Assembly (NCBI RefSeq): GCF_900114735.1
Contig: NZ_FOUA01000007.1
Span: 1 to 64,000, forward strand
Length of the DNA: 64,000 bases
Direction of reading: 5' to 3'
From: Halopseudomonas bauzanensis
GTDB taxonomy: Bacteria > Pseudomonadota > Gammaproteobacteria > Pseudomonadales > Pseudomonadaceae
This document shows positions 7,258 through 17,219 of the stretch, in pieces (the stretch's first letter is position 1; every line of letters starts with the position of its first letter). A model generated the notes under the pieces. It was given only the letters and a program-made list of their open reading frames with translations. It had not been told where the DNA came from and did no database searches. The position numbers were made by a program, and so were the translations under genes.

Positions 7258-9324
7258 ATGACGCCCAATACCGCCGCACTGAGCAGTCCCCACAGCCTGG
7301 ATAGCAAGACGTCGGGCATGACTGAAAACACTACTGAAGAACGCCGCTTCTATACTCCCGAGGATCGACTGCACCAGCTGCGGGATTACGGTACAGCATC
7401 GATCCACCGGGCGCTGGAAACCATTCGTCCGGTGTCCATCGAGAGTGACATGCTGCAGGTGCTGGAAGTGTTTCGTGGCCATCAGCAAGAACACTTTTTT
7501 CCTGTTCTTGACTTGGCCGGTACCCCGCTGGGGCTGATCCGCGAGCGGAGTCTGAAGAGCTATGTCTATTCCCGTTACGGTATGGCACTACTGTCCAACC
7601 GCGGGCAGCCTCGTCAACTGGACAGTTTCCTGACGTCCTGCCCGAGTGCGGAGATCGACGCCACTATCGAGCAGGTACTGCAGGCCGCCCATGCTGTGCC
7701 CGGCACAGAAGGGGTGCTGATTACCGCAGGCGGTCGTTATATTGGTTTCATTCGTGCGTCTGCGCTGGTGGAGATGGCCCACGAGCAGCAGATGGAGATC
7801 ATTCGTCAGCATAATACCGAGCTGGATCAGAAAAACCGCGAGATCCAGGCTGTCTTGCAAAACATGCGACAGGGGATCTGTACCATTCTGCCGGACTTGA
7901 CCCTGCACACCGACTTCTCCGCGCATCTGTCCAGTATTCTGGAGCAGGAGGAGCTGGCAGGGGCTGCGCTGATGGATACATTATTCAAGCACAGCGAACT
8001 CGGCCCGGACGCCCTGCAGCAGATCGAGGCAGCGTTAATGGCTGTGCTCGAACAGGATGCCTTCATGTTCGACTGCAACGCCCATCTGCTGCCGACAGAA
8101 GTCACGGTCACGCTTGCCGGTCAGCGCAAGATTCTCGAGCTGCATTGGAACCCGATGCTGAATGAGCAGGACGAAGTCAGCCGGCTGATGCTGGTCGTAC
8201 GCGACCTCAGCCGCATGCGCGAACTGCAACAGCAGGCCGATCAACAGCAGCATGAATTGCAGATCCTGAGTGAAATCCTCGCTGCTGGTGAATCACGTTT
8301 CACCGCTTTCATGGATGCCAGTGAACAGCAACTGGCTGTTTGCCGACAGTTGCTCGACAGCACTCAGGACGTGATTGCTGATGAGGCCCAGACCATCCTG
8401 TACCGCCAACTGCACACCATCAAAGGGAATGCCCGGACTCTGGGGCTGATGGCTGTGACCGACAGCCTGCATGATGCCGAGCAGGTTCTACAGGCCAGCC
8501 GTGATTCGGGGGCTGACGTGTCAGTCAGCGCACTGCAACAAGCCTTGCATCAGGTCAGCCATGACTTCAGCCAGTACCACTTGCTCTATACCAGCCGCCT
8601 GCAAGGATTTGGCCGCGACCGGGATACGCAGATCGTCAGCAATACTCTATGGCAGCAACTGGAACAACTGGCCAGCCAGCGTCGAGACAGCGAGCTACTG
8701 GCGCTACTGCAACAGGCCAGCGGCAGCAACCTCAACGCCATGCTGAGCGCGTTGGGGGAGAGCTTGAGCGGAATTGCCAATGAGCTGGACAAGCCTGCGC
8801 CGCAGTTGATCATCGGCCCGGCACTGGCTGATTGTCATCTGAGTAACAAACAAGCCCAACGGCTGAGTGACGCAATGGTGCATATACTGCGTAACTGTCT
8901 CGATCATGGTATTGAGCCGGCCGCCGAGCGCCTGGCAATGGGCAAGCCTGGCGCTGGTACTGTTCATGTCGATGGGGGCACAGACGGAAAGTACATCACC
9001 TTGCGTGTCAGCGACGATGGACGCGGCCTGGCTTTGCAACGCCTACGTAGCAAAGCTATCGGGGCAGGGCTGTTGCGAGACGATGAAGTAGTCAGCGACG
9101 ACGAGATTGCTGAGCTTATGTTCCACTCCGGCCTGAGCACCGCGGGGCAAGTGTCCATGGTGTCCGGCCGTGGCGTGGGTATGGATGCAGTACGCAGTGG
9201 CCTGGCCGAGATCGGAGGTAGTATCGACTTGGTTTGGGCCGGGGCGGGCAACGACGTTGGCTACCGGCCTTTCAGCCTGGTCATTTGTTTGCCTGAAGCG
9301 TGCGGGGGTCTCCCCGTCGCGTAG
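7258..9324 (+). CDS. CheA-like hybrid histidine kinase (CBS pair, PAS-like, Hpt, ATPase) lacking a CheW domain
   Basis: The 688-residue protein appears to start with a CBS-like pair (about 50-190), followed by a short coil and a PAS-like segment (about 200-330). Next comes an Hpt domain with the phosphorylatable histidine H386 in LHTIKGNARTLGL. The CheA-type ATPase follows, with an N box near residue 542 (HILRNCLDHGIEP) and G boxes DDGRGL and GRGVGMDAV. It ends right after the ATPase, so the CheW-like P5 domain that couples CheA to receptors is absent, as is any receiver domain. No membrane segment is seen; it should be cytosolic. The divergent CheY-like protein is its natural partner. The start could also be the ATG 60 bases downstream. 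Confidence 0.87.
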   Translation: MTPNTAALSSPHSLDSKTSGMTENTTEERRFYTPEDRLHQLRDYGTASIHRALETIRPVSIESDMLQVLEVFRGHQQEHFFPVLDLAGTPLGLIRERSLKSYVYSRYGMALLSNRGQPRQLDSFLTSCPSAEIDATIEQVLQAAHAVPGTEGVLITAGGRYIGFIRASALVEMAHEQQMEIIRQHNTELDQKNREIQAVLQNMRQGICTILPDLTLHTDFSAHLSSILEQEELAGAALMDTLFKHSELGPDALQQIEAALMAVLEQDAFMFDCNAHLLPTEVTVTLAGQRKILELHWNPMLNEQDEVSRLMLVVRDLSRMRELQQQADQQQHELQILSEILAAGESRFTAFMDASEQQLAVCRQLLDSTQDVIADEAQTILYRQLHTIKGNARTLGLMAVTDSLHDAEQVLQASRDSGADVSVSALQQALHQVSHDFSQYHLLYTSRLQGFGRDRDTQIVSNTLWQQLEQLASQRRDSELLALLQQASGSNLNAMLSALGESLSGIANELDKPAPQLIIGPALADCHLSNKQAQRLSDAMVHILRNCLDHGIEPAAERLAMGKPGAGTVHVDGGTDGKYITLRVSDDGRGLALQRLRSKAIGAGLLRDDEVVSDDEIAELMFHSGLSTAGQVSMVSGRGVGMDAVRSGLAEIGGSIDLVWAGAGNDVGYRPFSLVICLPEACGGLPVA

Positions 9325-9361
9325 CCCATGGCTTGGCAGCCCTCCGCCACTTTTCCCCTCC

Positions 9362-9393
9362 CAAAGCTCCGTTGATCGGGGCTTTGTTGTTTT
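9362..9393 (+). terminator. rho-independent terminator after the CheA-like kinase gene
   Basis: AAAGCTCC and GGGGCTTT pair (one G-T pair) around a short loop, then GTTGTTTTT. It is similar in form to the tRNA-Ser terminator. Confidence 0.8.
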
Positions 9394-9508
9394 TGATGGT
9401 CCCGTTCCGATACTCCTTCAGCCATTTTCCTGCAAACTAATCTGCACTTACCTCATGACGTCCGGTCAAACCCAACGCACTATTTTCAATCATGAGAAGG
9501 AGTCCTTT

Positions 9509-9700
9509 ATGCGACTGACGTACTTGTTGGTTCCTGCCTTTGCTTTGATGCTGGCTGGCTGTGGTCCAGATGACAATGATCGTACCAATGAAGAAAATGC
9601 CATGCCGCCATCGGCTGAGCCGCAAAGCAATATGGGGCAGCCTGCGGATGACGGGATGAACAGCACAGCACCTGCGACCGGAACAGACACTACTCAATAA
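9509..9700 (+). CDS. small putative lipoprotein
   Basis: This 63-residue protein has a lipoprotein signal peptide ending in the lipobox LAGC (cysteine at about residue 18). The rest is short, acidic and rich in Asn, Pro, Thr and Met with no recognisable domain. An AAGGAG site lies seven bases before the ATG; much longer in-frame upstream readings overlap the kinase gene and were rejected. The protein is probably anchored in the outer or inner membrane facing the periplasm. Function unknown. Confidence 0.8.
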   Translation: MRLTYLLVPAFALMLAGCGPDDNDRTNEENAMPPSAEPQSNMGQPADDGMNSTAPATGTDTTQ

Positions 9701-9711
9701 AGGGTAGGCAT

Positions 9712-9733
9712 CTCCGGAGCAACCGCTCCGGAG
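9712..9733 (+). repeat. inverted repeat (hairpin) after the lipoprotein gene
   Basis: CTCCGGAGC and GCTCCGGAG form a perfect nine-base stem with an AACC loop, 11 bases after the lipoprotein stop. There is no T run, so it may be a weak terminator or an RNA-stabilising hairpin. Confidence 0.55.
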
Positions 9734-9806
9734 GCTCTGCTGATGCCTGCTGCTTAAGAGCGCGAATAGCACCTATACTGTAAGCTGTTTGCGGCAGGAA
9801 GCATAA

Positions 9807-12796
9807 ATGGGCGAAATCGGTAGAGTTGAAAGCGAGCCGGCTATGGCACGACCATCAGGCCCGCTCTGGATTGCAGTCTCGGTTCTGGTGCTCATTCTCA
9901 TGGCGTACTGTTGGCTGCTGATTGAGAACCAACGATCGCAGCTGGCTTATGCCGAGCAGCAGTTGGAGTTGCGGGCAGAGCAGACCTCCGAAGCACTGGC
10001 GATGCAGATCCACGTGTTGATGGCTGGCCTGGACTACCTGGGTGATAGCCTGGTCGCGCAATATCTTGATGGCCTGGATCAGTTTGATGCGGCGGTCAGA
10101 ACCGCCATCGATACCTATGAAGATGGCACCATCCTTCAGGTATCGGTGGCTGACTCTACCGGAGAGATTATTTACAGCACTCTGGCACCCTCAGGAGGAA
10201 ACGCACAGACGCCGATCTCGATCGCCAACCGGGAGCATTTTCGCGTACATGCCGAAGGGCGTGCGCCAGCATCGGGGCTGTATATCAGTGATCCGGTGCT
10301 TGGGCGTTTATCAGGCAAATGGTCCATTCAGTTCGCACAGCCGTTGCGGAGTGAAGGTGTATTTGCCGGTGTTTTGGTGGTATCGGTATCGCCTACCTTT
10401 ATTTCTCGCTATTTCCAGAAAGTCTTCCCCATACTGGCAGTGACGTTGCGCTGTTGTTTAATGAGCGCAGCTATTATCTGGCTCGCTCAACCCGGCAGGA
10501 CGAGATCATAGGGAACCAGGTATCCGGTGCGTTGCAGGCCAGCATGGCCACGGGGGCGGGTGGTGGCAAATACCGCTTGGCTCCCGCCTGGGATGGTATC
10601 AATCGTGATTATGCCTGGCGCTGGGTCGATGACTATCCGCTCGCGATCAGCGTCGGCCTGGATCGAGAGACGGCGCTGTCACCGGTTACTGACCGTTTCA
10701 CCAAGAGCCGGTTCTGGACTGCGGTCAGCACGCTGGCAATTCTCCTGGCGGCGCTATCAATCGCCGTGCTGATGGGGCGACTGCGTTTCGAACAGCGGAA
10801 TCTGGCTTGGAACGAGGAGCGTTTGAGCCGGTTGTTAGCCCAAGTGCCCGGCGCGGTTTATCAATTCCGTCGATGGCCTGATGGCACGTCCGAGATGGTG
10901 TATATCAGCCAGGGTATCGAGACTTTGATTGGACTCTCGCCCGCACAGGTAATCAAGGATCTGCCTGAGATATTCGACATCATCCACCCGGAAGACCGGC
11001 CCGAGGCGATTGCTCTTATTGCCGAGTCGGCTGCACAACTGACCCCTTGGGACATCAAGTTCAGACTGTTATTCCCCAATGGCGAAATCCGCTGGGTTGC
11101 TGGTTATGCCAACCCGCAGCCGGACGTCGCCGGCAGCGTTCTCTGGCATGGCTATATTCACGATATAAGCCGCCAGCATGCGATCAATGACAGATTGCGC
11201 GACAGCACGGCGCGGCTGCGCCTGACCATCGATGCGGTACATGACGGGCTCTGGGAATGGCATCTGGTGGATGACACCCTGTATTTCGATGAGCGTTGCA
11301 TGCGGATGCTGGGGCATGAGCACGATGACCGCGCAACGACTTTCGCGCATTGGTACGAACAGGTGCACCCTAACGACAGAGCTTCTCTGGATAAGGTGAT
11401 CAATGAGGTTTCCAGGGGAGAAATGTTCCGTCTGGAGTTGCGTCTTCGTACAGCCACCGGCGATTGGTTGTGGACTGAAATCCGGGGCAGGGCGGTGGAG
11501 GACGAGAAAGGCAAGCGGGTACTCGGCACGCAGAGCGATATCAGCCAGCGAGTGACAGAAGCCCAGCTGCGTAACGCCTTGCTGGATAATAACGCCGCGG
11601 CCATTTTGCTCGTGGGGCCGGATCACCGGATACGCCTGGCCAACCGCCGGGCGAAGGAGCTATTTGCCGGTGGGCGCCCACTAAAACGTATTCCTTTCCG
11701 TCAGCTACAGGGCGGTGAAGAAGGTGCTGACGACTTGTTGGAACAGGTTGAACTGCTGCGTCAGAACAAAGGCGCAGTAGAGGCGGAGCATCCCTTCCCT
11801 GATGCCAATGGCCAGCTTCATTGGTTCAGCATCCACGGCACGCTGCTTGATGCTGAGCGGCCCGATGGAGACATTATCTGGACTCTCATCGACATCACCG
11901 AGCGTCGACAGATGGAAATCGCGCTTTCCGCCGCTCGCGTCCGCCTGATCGAGGTAATCAAGCATTTCCCCGGCGGCGTATTGCTGGAAAATGCCGATGG
12001 CAAAATTCTGGTCGTCAACCAGGCTCTCTGTGATCTGTTTGGTCTGGAGATGCCGCCCGACTCGCTCACCGGTACCGAACGAGGCCGCTTTTACCAGTTG
12101 CTCGATCTGCAGTCGGAAGCGGCTCCGCCTGAGGAGAGACGCGAGGGTAATCGACGCATCAGCGAGCTGATCATGGCGGATGGGCGCACACTGCAGATCA
12201 ATCAGATCCCCATCCGGATCAAGGATACCGATGCCGGAAAACTCTGGATCGTCACAGACATAACCGAGCGGCGGGAGCATGAGCGCAATCTGGAGCGGCT
12301 GGCGGCAACCGATCCCTTGACCGGGTTGGCAAACCGGCGAGCGTTTCTGCAAGGTATGGAGCGGGAACTTCGTCGCGCTGGGCAGGGGCTTGCTGATGGC
12401 GCGCTGCTGGTTCTGGATCTGGATCATTTCAAGAGTATCAATGATACCTACGGTCACGCGGCAGGGGACAAGGTGCTGATACATCTGGCGCAACTGATGC
12501 GCAGTATGCTGCGGCAGAACGATATCGCGGGCCGCCTGGGTGGAGAGGAGTTCGCCGTGTTGTTGCCCGATGCCGGGCATGAGCGTGCCCTGGCTATCGC
12601 GGAGCGCCTGCGCCTGGCTATCGAGCGCAGCGCCATTGAGCATGAAGGCAGCATTATTGTTGCCACTGCGAGTATCGGCCTGGCGTCGCTGCAGGGTGAG
12701 GTGGATGAGATCTTTACGCTGGCGGATGAAGCGCTGTACCGGGCAAAAAATGAAGGTCGCAATCGCACGGTGTATGCCGCTAACCCGGATGGCTGA
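9807..12796 (+). pseudogene. multi-PAS diguanylate cyclase gene interrupted by a one-base frameshift
   Basis: Two overlapping reading frames form one sensor protein of about 995 residues. The first (to 10511) has a membrane helix and most of a periplasmic Cache-type sensor. The second, open from before 10430, carries the rest of the sensor, a second membrane helix near 10740, several PAS domains with PAC-like ends (DISRQ, DISQRV, DITERR) and a GGDEF domain. That domain is intact: GGEEF active site, and an RQND inhibitory site five residues upstream. The frames would join if the run of four C at 10427-10430 had five, giving the sensible reading VFPHTGSDVALLF. Read as it stands, translation ends shortly after residue 208. 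It could be a true mutation, a phase-variable tract or an assembly error. An AGGAAG site precedes the start. Confidence 0.85.
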
Positions 12797-12907
12797 CCAC
12801 CCAGCCTCGACGATATTTCTCCTGTTTATACCAAAGTCTTAGTCTCGTTCTGCTCATCCTAATGCTAGTTTTAAGCTGCAATATAAAAACAACAATAGGA
12901 GACAGTC

Positions 12908-13174
12908 ATGTCTTTATCCAAAGAAGACGCAGCCCGAGCCTACTGGAAGGAGAACCTGCGGTTGATGATCACCTTGTTGGTCATCTGGTTCGTCGTATCT
13001 TTCTGCGCAGGCATTCTGTTCGTAGATGCACTCAATCAAATCCAGTTTTTTGGTTTTCCACTTGGTTTCTGGTTTGCCCAGCAAGGCGCCATCTATGGCT
13101 TCCTGGTGCTGATCCTGATCTACGTGTTGAAGATGAACAAACTTGATCGCAAGTACGACCTCCACGAAGAATAA
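12908..13174 (+). CDS. DUF4212 small subunit of a sodium:solute symporter
   Basis: This 88-residue membrane protein has two helices (about 18-42 and 52-78) and the family-typical YWKENLRLM start and FGFPLGFWFAQQG centre. DUF4212 proteins are always found upstream of an ActP-like symporter and are presumed to form its small subunit. The spacing to the symporter gene here is 18 bases, so the two are one operon. A TAGGAGA site lies before the ATG. In Pseudomonas aeruginosa the equivalent pair lies beside the same exonuclease and CBS-nucleotidyltransferase genes found nearby here. Confidence 0.92.
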   Translation: MSLSKEDAARAYWKENLRLMITLLVIWFVVSFCAGILFVDALNQIQFFGFPLGFWFAQQGAIYGFLVLILIYVLKMNKLDRKYDLHEE

Positions 13175-13192
13175 CAATCAGGAGCCTTGCAT

Positions 13193-14962
13193 ATGGAAAC
13201 CCAAACGCTGATTTATCTTATGGTGGGGGCGACTTTTTCGCTGTATATAGCCATCGCGATCTGGACCCGCGCTGGCAGTACCAGCGAGTATTACGTCGCC
13301 AGCAAAGGCGTTCATCCCATCGCCAACGGCATGGCAACCGGGGCTGACTGGATGTCGGCGGCCTCTTTCATCTCCATGGCGGGTATCATCTCGTTCACCG
13401 GTTACGACGGTAGTGTGTATCTGATGGGCTGGACGGGTGGTTACGTGCTGCTGGCGATGTGTCTCGCCCCCTATCTGCGCAAGTTCGGCCGGTATACGGT
13501 GCCGGAGTTCGTCGGTACTCGTTATTACTCGCAAACGGCACGGGTGGTAGCGGTGATTTGTGTGATCTTCATCTCCTTCACCTATGTGGCGGGTCAGATG
13601 CGCGGGGTAGGTATTGTCTTCTCCCGTTATCTGGAGATCGATATCAACATGGGCGTCATCATCGGCATGGCCATCGTGTTCTTCTACTCCGTGCTGGGCG
13701 GGATGAAGGGCATTACCTATACGCAGGTGGCGCAGTACTGCGTGATGATCTTTGCCTATATGGTCCCGGCTATCTACATTTCCATCCTGATCACGGGCAA
13801 CCCCATTCCGCAGTTCGGTTTTGGTGACACCGTGACCGGCACCGATACCTCGGTGCTGGATCGTCTTAATGGTCTTGGTGCAGAGCTAGGTTTTACTTCT
13901 TACACCGACGGCACCAAGTCCACCATCGACGTGTTCGCCATCACCATGGCCTTGATGGTAGGTACAGCGGGTCTGCCCCATGTGATTGTCCGGTTCTTCA
14001 CCACACCAACGGTTCGTGATGCCCGTAAATCAGCAGGTTACGCTCTGTTGTTCATCGCAATTCTGTACACCACTGCTCCTGCCGTAGCTGCCTTTGCCCG
14101 CATCAACCTGCTGACCAACGTGCCTGGCGTGGCTTATGAAGAGGCTCCGCAATGGATCAAGACGTGGGAGAACGCCGGACTGATTGCGTGGCAGGACAAG
14201 AACGGTGACGGTGTCATTCAGTACGGTGCAGGTGCTCCTTTTGCTGGCGCTCCGCAGTTTACCAATGAGCGTGGTGCGAACGGGGAGCGGCTGATAAGCA
14301 ACGCCCCGACCGAAGCGGAAACTGAACTGTATGTGGACCGTGACATCATGGTTCTGGCCAATCCCGAGATTGCCAACCTGCCAGGCTGGGTGGTGGCCCT
14401 GATTGCCGCTGGTGGTCTGGCCGCGGCGCTGTCTACTGCGGCAGGTCTATTGCTGGTTATTTCGACTTCCATCTCGCATGACCTGCTCAAGAGTAATTTC
14501 AAGAAGGATATCAGCGAGAAGGGCGAGCTATTGGCAGCGCGCGTTGCGGCGGGGGTCGCGGTGATCGTCGCCGGCCTGTTCGGGATTTACCCACCAGCCT
14601 TCGTGGCGCAGGTGGTGGCTTTTGCCTTCGGTCTGGCGGCGGCGTCCTTCTTCCCGGTCATTGTGATGGGCATCTTCTCCAAGAGGATGAACAAGGAAGG
14701 TGCGATTGCCGGTATGGCGGTGGGTCTGGTCTTTACCTTCAGTTATATCGTGTTCTTCAAATTCATCAGTCCTGAGCTGGATACCGCTGAACACTGGTGG
14801 TTCGGTATCTCGCCAGAAGGGATCGGTACCTTGGGAATGATCTTCAACTTCATCGCGTCTGTCGCTGTAGCCTCGGTTACCAAGGCGCCGCCGGAGGAGA
14901 TTCAGCACCTGATCGAAGATATCCGTGTGCCCCGTGGAGCAGGAGGTGCCATCGCTCACTGA
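13193..14962 (+). CDS. sodium:solute symporter, acetate-type (ActP-like)
   Basis: This 589-residue inner-membrane protein has about 13 hydrophobic segments and belongs to the sodium:solute symporter family, in the ActP-like branch that pairs with DUF4212. It likely imports acetate or another small carboxylate. The signature region GADWMSAASFISMAGI lies near residue 46. A non-conserved hydrophilic loop of about 80 residues (roughly 320-395) carries a short acidic DKNGDGVIQ stretch that looks like a single EF-hand-like loop. The ATG eight bases after AGGAG was chosen over a TTG six bases upstream. The neighbouring acyl-CoA synthetase would activate the imported acid. Confidence 0.92.
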   Translation: METQTLIYLMVGATFSLYIAIAIWTRAGSTSEYYVASKGVHPIANGMATGADWMSAASFISMAGIISFTGYDGSVYLMGWTGGYVLLAMCLAPYLRKFGRYTVPEFVGTRYYSQTARVVAVICVIFISFTYVAGQMRGVGIVFSRYLEIDINMGVIIGMAIVFFYSVLGGMKGITYTQVAQYCVMIFAYMVPAIYISILITGNPIPQFGFGDTVTGTDTSVLDRLNGLGAELGFTSYTDGTKSTIDVFAITMALMVGTAGLPHVIVRFFTTPTVRDARKSAGYALLFIAILYTTAPAVAAFARINLLTNVPGVAYEEAPQWIKTWENAGLIAWQDKNGDGVIQYGAGAPFAGAPQFTNERGANGERLISNAPTEAETELYVDRDIMVLANPEIANLPGWVVALIAAGGLAAALSTAAGLLLVISTSISHDLLKSNFKKDISEKGELLAARVAAGVAVIVAGLFGIYPPAFVAQVVAFAFGLAAASFFPVIVMGIFSKRMNKEGAIAGMAVGLVFTFSYIVFFKFISPELDTAEHWWFGISPEGIGTLGMIFNFIASVAVASVTKAPPEEIQHLIEDIRVPRGAGGAIAH

Positions 14963-14981
14963 TGTAATCTGAGCTGGAAGA

Positions 14982-15020
14982 AAAAGGCCCCGGTTGGAAG
15001 CAACCGGGGCCTTTTCTTTT
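14982..15020. terminator. bidirectional terminator between the symporter and FadL-type genes
   Basis: GGCCCCGGTTG and CAACCGGGGCC form an eleven-base stem with a GAAG loop. A runs lie on the left and T runs on the right, so it can stop transcription from both convergent genes. Confidence 0.92.
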
Positions 15021-15033
15021 ACCGCCTGAAGGA

Positions 15034-16311
15034 TCAGAAGCGGTGGGTTACCTGCACACCGGCGCCGTGGGCGCTGTTGCGATATTCGGCGGCGTACTGG
15101 GTGCCTGTTGCGTGGTTGGTCTGGTTTACCCGTCCTTTGCTTTCGCGCAGGTAGGCGTAAGCGAAGTCCAGGGTCCAGTCTTGGTCGATATTCCAGCCTG
15201 CGCCCAGCGATACGATCTTACGGTTGCTCACCGGAATGCGCACGGTGCGATCAGCGTTGCTGGTGGGGGACTCGTCAAGAGTGAAGCCGCTGCGCAGTAC
15301 CCAAGATGGGTTGAGCTGATAGGCAACACCGATGGCATAGGACCAGGTGTCGTCCCAGTTCAGGTCTTCACTTACTTCGGAAAAGCCCGGTAGAGGCTGC
15401 TTGAGCTCCGCTACGATGCTATCCAGCTGGCTCCAGCGGGTCCAGGTGGCACCGGCATACAGAGTCCATTTGTCGTTGGCCTTGTAAGTGACCGACGTGT
15501 CAGCCGACTCGGGCGAGGTGAAATCCAGAGTGGCCTTGTGGCTGCCATTGGCCGGCATGGGCGCAACCGGAGGGAAGCCGGTGTTACGGATCCGTCCTTC
15601 CAGTTCGTATTCCACCTTGGAGTGATAGGTGAAGCCCCAGGCCAGGCGGTCGGTTATATCTACCAGAATACCCGCATTGAAGCCGTAGCCGATATCATCA
15701 CCCTTGATGTTTACCTCAGCGGGGGAGCCAAGGACCGCGATGGGGTTGCTGGTCAGCTTGCCGTCGATCTTGTTGATGGTTGGGCCGAAACCGACGGCTA
15801 CGCGATCATTGATACGGTAGCTGAGTGTCGGCTGCAGTGTCATCACCTGCACTTTGCTGTAGAGACCGAGATCCCGGCCCTGAGAAGTGCTTTCATAATC
15901 GCTGATCACACCGAACGGGACATAGAGGCCAAGGCCGAAATGCCACTTGTCGTTGAGGGGGCGAACATAATAGGCGAACGGAACAGCTGCCTCGGGCGCG
16001 ATATCACCCTTGTTGGTGCCCTGGACAAGATTCGTACCAGTGGCAGGGTTTGGACTGGCAGCGTCGATATCGGTGCTGGCTTTGATTGCCGCAAAACCAC
16101 CACTGATCTCGGCGCGATCCAGGCGCGACATACCCGCCGGATTACCAAACACGGTACTGGCATCCTGGGCGGAGGAGGAGCGGCCAGCGAAACCGGTACC
16201 CATGCCGCTGACGCTTTGCTCGTTGATGGCCAACCCGTTGGCCATCAACTGGCAGGAGGCACTGGCTACGGCTACGGCCAGGGTGGTTTTGAACCAAGCG
16301 TGTTTGATCAT
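15034..16311 (-). CDS. FadL/TodX-family outer membrane transporter
   Basis: This 425-residue protein has a signal peptide (cleavage likely after MANG or just before), then the FadL hallmark N-terminus LAINEQSVSGMGTGFAG with NPAGMSRL soon after, and a long beta-barrel region. It ends with a C-terminal aromatic residue (THRF), as expected for outer membrane insertion. The family moves long-chain fatty acids or other hydrophobic compounds across the outer membrane. The substrate cannot be read from the sequence. It is monocistronic and shares a terminator with the symporter gene. Confidence 0.93.
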   Translation of the reverse strand: MIKHAWFKTTLAVAVASASCQLMANGLAINEQSVSGMGTGFAGRSSSAQDASTVFGNPAGMSRLDRAEISGGFAAIKASTDIDAASPNPATGTNLVQGTNKGDIAPEAAVPFAYYVRPLNDKWHFGLGLYVPFGVISDYESTSQGRDLGLYSKVQVMTLQPTLSYRINDRVAVGFGPTINKIDGKLTSNPIAVLGSPAEVNIKGDDIGYGFNAGILVDITDRLAWGFTYHSKVEYELEGRIRNTGFPPVAPMPANGSHKATLDFTSPESADTSVTYKANDKWTLYAGATWTRWSQLDSIVAELKQPLPGFSEVSEDLNWDDTWSYAIGVAYQLNPSWVLRSGFTLDESPTSNADRTVRIPVSNRKIVSLGAGWNIDQDWTLDFAYAYLRESKGRVNQTNHATGTQYAAEYRNSAHGAGVQVTHRF

Positions 16312-16402
16312 CGGGTACTCCTGTTGACTTTGTTGGAGGCGCGGAAACTAGCAGGAAAGAAACCGTATCGCTATGGGTTATGTCCTGAATTTCCGATAAT
16401 TC

Positions 16403-16416
16403 ACGTTAAAAAACGT
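16403..16416. promoter_or_regulatory. short palindrome upstream of the FadL-type gene
   Basis: ACGTT and AACGT flank four A residues about 90 bases before the FadL-type start. It could be a regulator site, but five-base arms can arise by chance. Confidence 0.25.
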
Positions 16417-16502
16417 AAACGGCCATTGAATTGGCTAGAGACTGATCAGTCACGCCGCATCCGTGTGGCTTATGGTGTTGTGCCGCAGACCGAGGGGGTG
16501 AA

Positions 16503-17219
16503 TTAGAAGCCGCTGGAGCGCACCAGATTGAGCCGCCGCCAGAGCACCAGTCGATTGTTCAGTTCTGCCAGTGTAGCAGTGCCCTGAGTGGCGGCTCGGT
16601 GCAACAAGATCAGCAGGATCTCAGCGCTGATCTGAGCGTCGGCGGCGGCATTGTGGCGCTCGCTGTTGACTAATCGGAAGTGCTGCTGCCAATCGTCCAG
16701 CGTCGAGCACTTCCGGGCTGCTTCGGGAAACAACATGGGCGCCAGTTCGGCCACATCCAGAAAGCGATGCTGTAGACGGTAATCCAGGTCCTGGCGCAGG
16801 CCGCGGCTGAGCATGCGCTGATCGAAACCCGCATGGAAAGCCACAAAGACGCAGCGGCCTGCGAATTCCAGCAGGCCGAGCAGCGCTTCCTCGGCGGGGC
16901 AACCGGCATGGACCTCGCTGGGCGCGATCTCATGCAGCAAGGTAGCCTGGCTGGCGCGATGGGCTGGACGTAGCAGTGTGCATTCGAATTGGTCAGCCAT
17001 CTGCAAGGTGTTGCCGATAATCGCCACGGCGCCAATGGAAAGGATTTCATCGCGTTGCAGGTCGAGCCCGCTGGTTTCCAGATCCAGTACCACCAGTCGC
17101 GCTTGATCAATCGGTGTGCTGTCGATGGGCTGGGGTGCGGGCAAGGCAGACCGGCGAGCCGTCATCGCCGGTGTGAGACCAGTTGAACGACCACGCAAGA
17201 GCAGACTGCGCAGCTTCAT
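16503..17219 (-). CDS. DnaQ-like 3'-5' exonuclease
   Basis: This 238-residue protein carries the DEDD exonuclease motifs: Exo I LDLETSGLD at about residue 45, Exo II with AFHAGFDQRML near 130, and Exo III with RHNAAADAQISAEIL near 190 (histidine variant, DEDDh). It is related to the epsilon proofreading subunit of DNA polymerase III but is the stand-alone type. Its ATG overlaps the stop of the upstream cNMP/CBS/nucleotidyltransferase gene by four bases, so the two are translationally coupled. This pair is conserved near DUF4212/symporter genes in pseudomonads; what the pair does there is not established. Confidence 0.9.
   Translation of the reverse strand: MKLRSLLLRGRSTGLTPAMTARRSALPAPQPIDSTPIDQARLVVLDLETSGLDLQRDEILSIGAVAIIGNTLQMADQFECTLLRPAHRASQATLLHEIAPSEVHAGCPAEEALLGLLEFAGRCVFVAFHAGFDQRMLSRGLRQDLDYRLQHRFLDVAELAPMLFPEAARKCSTLDDWQQHFRLVNSERHNAAADAQISAEILLILLHRAATQGTATLAELNNRLVLWRRLNLVRSSGF

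Noticed and set aside
9775-9795. TGTAAG near the cyclase gene, considered as a GacA upstream activating site
   Set aside because: The second half (CTTACA) is missing, so it does not match the palindromic GacA site.
14170-14240. DKNGDGVIQ loop in the symporter, considered as a calcium-binding EF-hand
   Set aside because: Only one loop-like stretch without a paired hand or clear flanking helices; noted in the gene entry but not claimed as a domain.
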